DNA from: a virus
Direction: 5' to 3' (one strand)
DNA: 34,593 nt
Virus record (IMG/VR): IMGVR_UViG_3300036985_005044
Location: 1-34,593 of that record
Below, one piece after another: positions 25,366-30,097 of this stretch. Made by a program: the position numbers and the translations under genes. A model generated the notes under the pieces. The model saw only the letters and a program-made list of their open reading frames with translations. It was not told where the DNA came from and searched no databases. Each line of letters begins with the position of its first letter. The first letter of the stretch is position 1.

Positions 25366-25419
25366 GAAAACAGAGCTACCCCCTTTACATCCGGGCAACG
25401 CCAGGGCAACATACGCAGG
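25366..25419 (+). promoter_or_regulatory. Repeated phage promoter, copy 1
   Basis: GAAAACAG (25366-25373), GCTACCCCC (25375-25383), TTTACA (-35, 25384-25389), two GGGCAAC boxes 11 bp apart (25393-25399, 25404-25410), and CAACAT (-10-like, 25407-25412) after a 17-bp spacer. The predicted start of transcription, about 25419, is the first base of the hairpin below. The -10 matches the sigma-70 consensus at only three positions, so a phage or host activator may be needed. Confidence 0.7.
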
Positions 25420-25457
25420 TCGGCGATAGGCGCCGACAAGGACAACGACCATGACGA
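25383..25457 (+). repeat. 75-bp perfect direct repeat, copy A (promoter-leader-start codon)
   Basis: Identical base for base to 26695-26769. The repeat covers the -35, both GGGCAAC boxes, the -10, the leader hairpin, the Shine-Dalgarno and the first seven bases of the gene. Identity over non-coding bases implies recent duplication or strong selection. Confidence 0.95.
25419..25437 (+). promoter_or_regulatory. 5'-leader hairpin, copy 1
   Basis: Stem GTCGGCG/CGCCGAC (25419-25425 with 25431-25437), loop ATAGG. The Shine-Dalgarno AAGGA begins at the next base. It would be the extreme 5' end of the mRNA from promoter copy 1. Confidence 0.65.
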
Positions 25458-25777
25458 AGCAGACGAAACTAGCGGCCTTCACGATCCTGACCGACGACGC
25501 ATACCAGGGCGCCAACGCCTGGGCTTGCGGACAGCAGCCGAGCATCTCCAGCAACGACGAGTTCGACGTGATCGTCGCAGCGCCGGACCACGGCCGCAGG
25601 AGCGGCGCAATGGTCTCGGTGGTCCGCTTCAGCGACGAAGGCACGCAAGAGTGGGTTCGGAGCCTGATGGTTTCCGGCCGCGAAGAGGGCGAGATGTGGG
25701 TCGAGCGCTGGATCGGAAACATCAGCCGCGCAACCGGAGGGCAACTCGCCGCCTTCGGCTTCACCCGCATCGTTTGA
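25451..25777 (+). CDS. Hypothetical early protein
   Basis: 108-aa protein of unknown family, first gene after the late terminator and transcribed from promoter copy 1. It is a soluble alpha/beta-like sequence: strand-like FTILTD and DVIVAAP segments, a Trp-containing helix WVERWIGNI and a short C-terminal strand. There is no cysteine cluster, membrane segment or enzyme motif. AAGGA (25438-25442) precedes the ATG by eight bases. Position suggests an early host-takeover or regulatory protein, but nothing in the sequence shows its target. Confidence 0.65.
   Translation: MTKQTKLAAFTILTDDAYQGANAWACGQQPSISSNDEFDVIVAAPDHGRRSGAMVSVVRFSDEGTQEWVRSLMVSGREEGEMWVERWIGNISRATGGQLAAFGFTRIV
25695..25709 (+). 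other. Internal segment of the 25451 gene with no separate feature
   Basis: I checked this GC-rich stretch for a second start or hairpin and saw none; it is simply coding sequence of the early gene. It is listed only to record that the 3' half of that gene holds no nested element. Confidence 0.2.
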
Positions 25778-25787
25778 AACCCCGAAC

Positions 25788-25806
25788 GCCGGCGCCGCGC
25801 GCCGGC
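25788..25806 (+). promoter_or_regulatory. Leader hairpin before the 25822 gene
   Basis: Perfect 8-bp stem GCCGGCGC/GCGCCGGC (25788-25795 with 25799-25806), 3-nt loop, then AAGGA from 25807. Same layout as the promoter-linked hairpins, but no promoter motif is visible upstream. Confidence 0.55.
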
Positions 25807-25821
25807 AAGGACCGACCGACC

Positions 25822-26091
25822 ATGACCGAGACAAAGCAAACCAGCATCGACGTCCGCAAGCCGCGCAAGATCGACGGCGAGTGGCTCGTCCCCGTTTACG
25901 TGAACGGCAGCAGCAGCGAGGCCAAGACCTACCATGCCGACGACCGAGCCGACGCATACGGCACCTACAAGGCGCTGAAGCAGTGGGCCGACGACCTAAA
26001 CGCGGCCGCGGCCGCGCAGGCCGAAGGCGAACGGCAGTTCGCAGCGTTCGAACGCATGGGCCGCGACCTGAAGCGGCAGGAGGGGCTGTGA
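25822..26091 (+). CDS. Hypothetical early protein
   Basis: 89-aa protein, no family recognised. It begins with a Thr/Lys-rich end, a short beta hairpin (GEWLVPVYVNGSSSEAKTY, like a small DNA- or RNA-binding sheet) and then a long helix of KALKQWADDLNAAAAAQAE and RQFAAFERMGRDLKRQEG that could form a coiled coil. AAGGA (25807-25811) lies ten bases before the ATG. The stop overlaps the next gene's ATG by one base. Confidence 0.6.
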   Translation: MTETKQTSIDVRKPRKIDGEWLVPVYVNGSSSEAKTYHADDRADAYGTYKALKQWADDLNAAAAAQAEGERQFAAFERMGRDLKRQEGL

Positions 26092-26741
26092 TGGTCACCA
26101 GACGCGACTACTACGCCCGCGTGAACGCGGCTTGGCCGCAGCAGGTTCCCGCGCTGACGGCCGACGAGGCCGTCATAGCGGCGAAGCGCCTGTGGCGGTT
26201 CGCAACCGGAACGACGCCGCACGAAGTCCGATTGACCAGCGGCAACCGGAGCACCGCATGGATCGGCGCCGTGCACGCCCGCAGAGTGGGCGCCAGCATC
26301 CTGCGCGTGAACCGCGGCGACGACTGGAAGCGCCTCGTCCACCTGCTCTCGCACTGGGCGGCCTACGCCGCGCCGGCGAAGGCGCTCGGCGCCGCGAACG
26401 CGAGCGAGCGAGGCCAGCACACGAAGGCGCACGCGCGGCTGGAGCTGCGCATGGTGAAGCAGGTCGTCGCCCGCGGCTGGCTCGACGGCCGCCTGAAGCC
26501 GCAGCAGGAGGAGCCGGCGGCTGCGCCGGCGCCGCAGGAGGCAAAGGCCCGACGGCAGGCAGCCGACGCGGAGCACGCGCGCGCGATGCTCGCGAAGGCG
26601 ACGACCAGGGCAAAGCGAGCCGAGACGATCCGGCGGAAGTGGGCGCGCCGGCCGGCAGCCCGCGAACGGGCGCTGCGGATTTCTGAGGCAGGGGCTTTAC
26701 ATCCGGGCAACGCCAGGGCAACATACGCAGGTCGGCGATAG
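26091..26741 (+). CDS. Zincin-like protein with HxxxH motif
   Basis: 216-aa protein. Residues about 45-118 hold TSGNRSTAW, a strand ILRVNRGDDW, then the helix KRLVHLLSHWAAY with His84 and His88 (HLLSH, as in the HExxH of zinc peptidases but without Glu), and His110/His114/Glu118 further on. I recall phage proteins with the same VHxLSH and LExxMxxxVxxGWLDG pattern; they look like degenerate SprT/zincin folds. The tail (140-200) is Ala/Arg/Lys-rich coil. The final 15 or so residues are encoded by promoter copy 2 and are unlikely to be functional sequence. GTG 26088 is an alternative start. Confidence 0.55.
   Translation: MVTRRDYYARVNAAWPQQVPALTADEAVIAAKRLWRFATGTTPHEVRLTSGNRSTAWIGAVHARRVGASILRVNRGDDWKRLVHLLSHWAAYAAPAKALGAANASERGQHTKAHARLELRMVKQVVARGWLDGRLKPQQEEPAAAPAPQEAKARRQAADAEHARAMLAKATTRAKRAETIRRKWARRPAARERALRISEAGALHPGNARATYAGRR
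26696..26731 (+). promoter_or_regulatory. Repeated phage promoter, copy 2
   Basis: TTTACA 26696-26701, GGGCAAC 26705-26711 and 26716-26722, CAACAT 26719-26724, predicted start near 26731. It lacks the GAAAACA and GCTACCCCC upstream elements of copies 1 and 3 and lies inside the end of the preceding gene. Confidence 0.7.
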
Positions 26742-26749
26742 GCGCCGAC
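26731..26749 (+). promoter_or_regulatory. 5'-leader hairpin, copy 2
   Basis: Stem 26731-26737 with 26743-26749, loop ATAGG, identical to copy 1; AAGGA starts at 26750. Confidence 0.65.
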
Positions 26750-26762
26750 AAGGACAACGACC

Positions 26763-27071
26763 ATGACGACGACGACGACCTTCTGGAACCTGAACGCGAC
26801 CAGCACCCGCATCGAGCGCCCGACTCAGGGACCCGCGCTGAGCACGAACGACGTGCACGTAGACGACTCGCCCTTCCGCCAGTGCTGGGGCTGCGCGCCG
26901 GAAAGCCTGCCGCCATGCACGTGGCTGTTCTCGGCGGAGCTGAGCAACAACGGACTCGGCCGCACCGCGATCTTCCACGTGCGCGGCGCGCAGACCTACG
27001 CCGAGGCGCTGCAGATCGCCACGAACGAAGCCGCGGAGGGCGGCATCCGCACGATCCAAGTGCTGGCCTGA
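26763..27071 (+). CDS. Hypothetical early protein, paralogue of the next gene
   Basis: 102-aa protein from promoter copy 2. The C-terminal half (about 50-102) has a TWLFSAE strand, an AIFHVRG strand, a helix TYAEALQIATNEAAEGG and a last strand RTIQVL. The protein at 27160 has the same layout: WVFKVE, LLFING, FAEAKKLARAEAAKGG, RFLMV. The two are likely ancient duplicates, and both sit behind the same promoter type. Two near-by cysteines (CWGCAPESLPPC) could bind metal. Function unknown. Confidence 0.65.
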   Translation: MTTTTTFWNLNATSTRIERPTQGPALSTNDVHVDDSPFRQCWGCAPESLPPCTWLFSAELSNNGLGRTAIFHVRGAQTYAEALQIATNEAAEGGIRTIQVLA

Positions 27072-27072
27072 A

Positions 27073-27127
27073 GAAAACACGCGCTACCCCCTTTACATCC
27101 GGGCAACGACAGGGCAACATTCACCGA
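27073..27127 (+). promoter_or_regulatory. Repeated phage promoter, copy 3
   Basis: GAAAACA 27073-27079, GCTACCCCC 27083-27091, TTTACA 27092-27097, GGGCAAC 27101-27107 and 27112-27118, CAACAT 27115-27120, predicted start near 27127. It starts one base after the preceding gene's stop. Confidence 0.7.
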
Positions 27128-27145
27128 CCGGCGATAGGCGCCGGC
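27127..27145 (+). promoter_or_regulatory. 5'-leader hairpin, copy 3, with compensatory change
   Basis: Stem CCGGCG/CGCCGG (27128-27133 with 27139-27144), loop ATAGG. Relative to copies 1 and 2 a T-A pair has become C-G on both sides, so pairing is kept; the outermost pair (27127/27145) is lost. AAGGA starts at 27146. Confidence 0.65.
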
Positions 27146-27159
27146 AAGGACCAAGACCG

Positions 27160-27459
27160 ATGACGACGACGCAGTGCACGTGGCTCAGCCTCCCCGACTA
27201 CCGCCAGATCGACCGACCGATGTTCGCGGAGGCGCCGGTGGCGCCCGCGGCCGTTCGGGTTGGCGCGACCGACTACATCAACGCGCACGGCCGGATGCCG
27301 AGCGGCGCCGGCGCCTGGGTGTTCAAGGTGGAGCGCCGCGTCGATTGCGGCGTAGCGCTGCTGTTCATCAACGGCAGCCTGATGTTCGCGGAGGCGAAGA
27401 AGCTCGCCCGCGCCGAGGCCGCTAAGGGCGGCTGGCGCTTCCTGATGGTGCAGGGCTGA
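27160..27459 (+). CDS. Hypothetical early protein, paralogue of the preceding gene
   Basis: 99-aa protein from promoter copy 3, with the same C-terminal strand-strand-helix-strand layout as the 26763 protein (residues about 48-99; EAAKGG against EAAEGG). The N-terminal 45 residues differ (TWLSLPDYRQIDRPMF, then an Ala/Pro/Val-rich segment). AAGGA (27146-27150) precedes the ATG by nine bases. Function unknown; early expression in duplicate suggests a dosage or host-range role, which is inference. Confidence 0.65.
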   Translation: MTTTQCTWLSLPDYRQIDRPMFAEAPVAPAAVRVGATDYINAHGRMPSGAGAWVFKVERRVDCGVALLFINGSLMFAEAKKLARAEAAKGGWRFLMVQG

Positions 27460-27483
27460 TCGAGCGAAGGCCGCGCCGGCTCA

Positions 27484-27519
27484 GTTACAGGCGCGGCAAC
27501 CAATGCCAGCACGGCCGCT
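27484..27519 (+). promoter_or_regulatory. Possible degenerate fifth promoter copy
   Basis: GTTACA (27484-27489) and a GGCAAC box (27495-27500) resemble the repeated promoter, and the distance to the hairpin at 27522 is like that in copies 1-3. The second box and the -10 are poorly kept (a 17-bp spacer ends on CAGCAC). Confidence 0.3.
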
Positions 27520-27521
27520 GG

Positions 27522-27551
27522 CGCTCCCTGCTGCGCTTCGCGGCAGGAGCG
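27522..27551 (+). promoter_or_regulatory. Leader hairpin before the DUF932 gene
   Basis: CGCTC pairs with GAGCG, then CTGC with GCAG and a further four pairs (one G-U) around a CTT loop; one C (27527) is bulged. AGGA (27571-27574) and the ATG follow. Confidence 0.6.
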
Positions 27552-27581
27552 AGACAAGGCCGACCTGACTAGGACACGACC

Positions 27582-28697
27582 ATGACGACCTTTTCGAACC
27601 CGACCCGCAAGACCAACCTGATGGACCTGAACGCGCAGTGGGCCGCGCGCCCGGCGGACCAGCGCTTCCTGACCATCGCCGAGCTGAAGCAGGCCGTGCT
27701 GAACCGGCGCAATGAGAGCTGGACGACTGCGCACGCGATCGCCGAGGCGCGCGCGCTGCCGAGCGCCAACGGCATCGAGATCGCCCTGCGCCGCAACACC
27801 AACAACGCGCAGGTCGCCGTGCGCCCGAACCACTGGAGCTTCGGCCAGATCAGCAGCGCGGCGAAGGCGCCGGCGAGCTACCTGCGCCGGCTGCCGGCGG
27901 AGCTGGCCGCGATCAACCTGCAGTGGGGATTGGAGAAGCTCTCCGAGAAGGCCGACGGCCTGTTCCTGACGCGCCACCACAGTGACGGCACGCAGGAGCT
28001 GGAAGCCGTGACCAGCACGACCTACGGCCGCATTTGGGACAGCGACGTGGTCGCGGCCGTCGAGCGCGTGAACGAGGATGGCCGCTGGAAGGTGCCGAGC
28101 GCGAGCTATGCGACCAGCAACCCGCGCCGCGCGACGACCCTCTACGCCAGCGACCGCGACGTGTGGATGTTCCTCTGCGACGAGCAGAACCCGATCGAGG
28201 TGGACGGCGAGCGCCTGTTCCGCGGCTTCATGACCTGGAACAGCGAAGTCGGCGCCAGCGCGTACGGCCTCAAGACGTTCCTCTACCGGCACTGCTGCGA
28301 CAACCGGATCGTGTGGGGCGCGCAGAGCGTGAACACCCTGATGATCCGCCACACCGGCGGAGCACCGGAGCGATTCGCGCACGAAGGCCGCAACCTGCTG
28401 CGCAACTACGCCGAGGCGAGCACGCAGGAGATGGTCGCCGGCATCCGCAAGGCGAAGCAGGTCGTCGTCGAGGACCCGGCCGAAAAGAACAGCGTGCAGA
28501 GCTGGCTGCGCTCGCGCGGCTTCCAGGCCAGCGTGGCCGACGCATCGGTGAAGGCCGCCGTCGCCGAGGAAGGGCAAGCGAGGACCCTGTGGGACATCGT
28601 GCAGGGCATCACCGCGCACGCGCGCAGCATCGAGAACACCGACGATCGCGTGGCCCTGGAAGTGCGCGCCGGCGCCCTGCTGGACCGCGTGAACTGA
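27582..28697 (+). CDS. DUF932 / TIGR03299 phage-plasmid protein
   Basis: 371-aa protein of the family found in many phages and plasmids and expressed early, function unknown. The family blocks are all there: an N-terminal domain with QVAVRPNHWSFGQISSAAKAP and SYLRRLP, then LFLTRHHSDGTQELEAVTSTTYGRIWDSDVV, DRDVWMFLCDEQNPIEVDGE, LFRGFMTWNSEVGASAYGLKTFLYRHCCDNRIVWG and a helical C-terminus. Length is usual for the family. AGGA (27571-27574) lies seven bases before the ATG, behind a 13-pair hairpin. Confidence 0.88.
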   Translation: MTTFSNPTRKTNLMDLNAQWAARPADQRFLTIAELKQAVLNRRNESWTTAHAIAEARALPSANGIEIALRRNTNNAQVAVRPNHWSFGQISSAAKAPASYLRRLPAELAAINLQWGLEKLSEKADGLFLTRHHSDGTQELEAVTSTTYGRIWDSDVVAAVERVNEDGRWKVPSASYATSNPRRATTLYASDRDVWMFLCDEQNPIEVDGERLFRGFMTWNSEVGASAYGLKTFLYRHCCDNRIVWGAQSVNTLMIRHTGGAPERFAHEGRNLLRNYAEASTQEMVAGIRKAKQVVVEDPAEKNSVQSWLRSRGFQASVADASVKAAVAEEGQARTLWDIVQGITAHARSIENTDDRVALEVRAGALLDRVN

Positions 28698-28704
28698 CAA
28701 CCCA

Positions 28705-28729
28705 GGGCGCCGCGCAACCCGCGGCGCCC
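28705..28729 (+). promoter_or_regulatory. Leader hairpin before the zinc-ribbon membrane protein gene
   Basis: Perfect 10-bp stem GGGCGCCGCG/CGCGGCGCCC (28705-28714 with 28720-28729), loop CAACC, followed by GGAG (28737-28740). No T-run, so not an ordinary terminator. Confidence 0.6.
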
Positions 28730-28746
28730 GCAACCCGGAGACGACC

Positions 28747-29034
28747 ATGAGAACGAAAGCGCAGAACGAGAAGTGCACCTGCGACGAGCCGGTGACGGAT
28801 GTGATGTGGGAGCAGTGGGACGGCACCTGCCGTCGCTGCAGCGGCTACGTGGACCTGACCGGCACGCAGCCGGAGCAGGACGACGCCGGCGCAATGCCGG
28901 CCTTCCTGGGAGGCCAGGGACGCGACGGCGAGGAAGTGCAGGCGATCGGCGCGCTGGGCTTCTGGCTGGCCGCGGCGCTGCTCACCTTCACCATCACGGT
29001 CGCCATCGTGGCGCTCAAGCGAGGTGGCCTGTGA
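28747..29034 (+). CDS. Zinc-knuckle protein with C-terminal membrane helix
   Basis: 95-aa protein. Cys10/Cys12 and Cys28/Cys31 (CTC and CRRC) make a small zinc knuckle; an acidic linker (40-64) leads to one hydrophobic helix (about 67-90, LGFWLAAALLTFTITVAIVAL) ending in KRGGL. Topology would place the zinc part on one side of the inner membrane. Superinfection exclusion or another envelope role fits a single-pass early phage protein, but no motif proves it. GGAG (28737-28740) is six bases ahead of the ATG; its stop overlaps the next GTG. Confidence 0.6.
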   Translation: MRTKAQNEKCTCDEPVTDVMWEQWDGTCRRCSGYVDLTGTQPEQDDAGAMPAFLGGQGRDGEEVQAIGALGFWLAAALLTFTITVAIVALKRGGL

Positions 29035-29285
29035 AACGCGCAACGACGACGACGAGCTGGACGGAGCTTCTCAGCCTCTACCCAGGTAACTTCAACGCGC
29101 TGGCCGACGACCTGAAGATCAGCCGCGTGAGCGCTTGGGAGTTCCGCCTGCACCGGCACGCGACGCCACCGCACGAGCTGCTGCGCAAGCTGGCCGCCGT
29201 GTTCCGCAAGCGAGGCACGGCCGACGGCAGCAAGGCGCCGACCTACACCGAACTGTTCCGGGCATGGAGAGCCGAAGCGCAATGA
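29031..29285 (+). CDS. Small Cro/YdaS-like HTH DNA-binding protein
   Basis: 84-aa protein with an HTH over residues about 20-55: NFNALADDLKISRVSAWEFRLHRHATPPHEL, in which KISRVSAWEFR should be the recognition turn and helix. The last third is basic and then acidic. GTG 29031 overlaps the preceding stop and follows GAGG (29021-29024). It is a good candidate for a regulator acting on the repeated promoters or on the late operon, but the target cannot be told from sequence. The stop overlaps the next ATG. Confidence 0.6.
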   Translation: MKRATTTTSWTELLSLYPGNFNALADDLKISRVSAWEFRLHRHATPPHELLRKLAAVFRKRGTADGSKAPTYTELFRAWRAEAQ

Positions 29286-29509
29286 CCACACCACTGCGGA
29301 AGGCGTACGACGCCGACGACGAGTTCGCCATGCTGCTGCGATTCCACTTCGGCGCCGAGGCAGCGCAGATGCGCTATCGGCCGAAGGATTGGCCGCCGGT
29401 AGTCGCGCAGGCCTGGGCGCGCATGGAGCGCCTGATGGACGAAGCGAGGACGTGGCTGAAGAACGGCGCACCCGGCTTGCCCGTCGGCGCGCAGGAGCAG
29501 AAGCCATGA
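29282..29509 (+). CDS. Hypothetical small protein
   Basis: 75-aa helical protein with aromatic residues (FAMLLRFHFGAEAAQMRY, WPPVVAQAWARMERLMDEARTWL). It is coupled to the HTH gene by a TGA/ATG overlap and to the next tiny gene by a four-base overlap. No family recognised. Confidence 0.55.
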   Translation: MTTPLRKAYDADDEFAMLLRFHFGAEAAQMRYRPKDWPPVVAQAWARMERLMDEARTWLKNGAPGLPVGAQEQKP

Positions 29510-29604
29510 GCGACCGCAAATACGACCCCCTGACTGTCGCCATCGCACTGTCGCTTTACGCCTACAACGACAAGGGCACCATCGGCGAGCAAGGACGCCG
29601 ATGA
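29506..29604 (+). CDS. Very small hypothetical protein
   Basis: 32-aa frame starting four bases before the previous stop, with AGGAG at 29493-29497 eight bases upstream. The short hydrophobic stretch TVAIALSLYAY may not span a membrane. It stops next to the GAAAACAG element of promoter copy 4. Kept because of the good ribosome-binding site and overlap. Confidence 0.4.
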   Translation: MSDRKYDPLTVAIALSLYAYNDKGTIGEQGRR

Positions 29605-29659
29605 AAACAGCGGGCAGGTGCTTTACATTCGGGCAACGATCGGGCAACATTGGCCGCCG
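29603..29659 (+). promoter_or_regulatory. Repeated phage promoter, copy 4, leading to a leaderless start
   Basis: GAAAACAG 29603-29610, TTTACA 29622-29627, GGGCAAC 29631-29637 and 29642-29648, CAACAT 29645-29650. The predicted start of transcription, 29657-29659, coincides with GTG 29659. There is no hairpin or Shine-Dalgarno as in the other copies. Confidence 0.65.
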
Positions 29660-29919
29660 TGACGACCATCCCGCACGCCGACTCGATCCGCTTCCACAGC
29701 GACTTCACCGAAGCGCTCGGCGCGACGCCGGAAGGCGACCAGCTCTACGTCCTGACCTGCGGCTTCAGCGGCCTGCAGGCGCGCGTGCAGACGACGAAGC
29801 TGCCGAGCGGCCGCACGATGATCGTCGAGCTGCAGCTCACGCCGACGCCGGAGAAGGGCAACCGGCTGTGGGAAACCGCACGCCAGGACGCGCTCGACGT
29901 GCTGGCCTACCTGGACTGA
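29659..29919 (+). CDS. Hypothetical protein, probably translated from a leaderless mRNA
   Basis: 86-aa protein, N-terminus VTTIPHADSIRF. A sheet is likely (QLYVLTCGFSGLQARVQ, TMIVELQLTP) followed by a C-terminal helix with WETARQDALDVLAYL. The longest frame begins with TTG 29650, but that lies in the promoter -10; GTG 29659 is the first codon after the predicted transcription start, so translation would be leaderless. No family recognised. Confidence 0.55.
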   Translation: MTTIPHADSIRFHSDFTEALGATPEGDQLYVLTCGFSGLQARVQTTKLPSGRTMIVELQLTPTPEKGNRLWETARQDALDVLAYLD

Positions 29920-30097
29920 TCCGGGCACGACCCGTTGCGTCGGCGGCCGCAGCCGGCTACAAGATCCAGCATCCCCACCCTCGGGATCGGTCGTGCGCGG
30001 TCGAGGGTCCATGGCCGCGCCGGTCCTTCGCCCTTTTCAGCGGCGGAGCACCGCGGCAGAGTTGGCCGCCCGGCATTTCGCCGGCAGGACCCGACCG
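29920..30097 (+). other. Structured intergenic leader before the wHTH gene
   Basis: 178 nt without a gene. It holds an inverted repeat ACCCTCG/CGAGGGT (29977-29983 with 30002-30008), GCGGC/GCCGC (30053-30057 with 30065-30069) and CCGGC/GCCGG (30070-30074 with 30080-30084); AGGA (30086-30089) then precedes the ATG. I see no copy of the repeated promoter. It could contain a differently built promoter or an RNA switch; nothing is diagnostic. Confidence 0.4.

Larger units (their letters stand above)
26695..26769 (+). repeat. 75-bp perfect direct repeat, copy B
   Basis: Identical to 25383-25457. It overlaps the last codons of the zincin-like gene and the first codons of the gene at 26763. Confidence 0.95.

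Noticed and set aside
25360-25470. A start at 25360 giving a peptide with TPFTSGQRQGNI, seen again near 27080.
   Set aside because: The recurring peptide is just the repeated promoter translated in the same frame; it is not a protein repeat.
28705-28729. The 10-bp stem after the DUF932 gene as a terminator.
   Set aside because: It is followed by GCAACCCGGAG, not by a T-run, and leads into a Shine-Dalgarno.
25384-29650. Spaced repeats considered as a CRISPR array.
   Set aside because: The copies are hundreds to thousands of bases apart, with genes between them, and each has promoter geometry.
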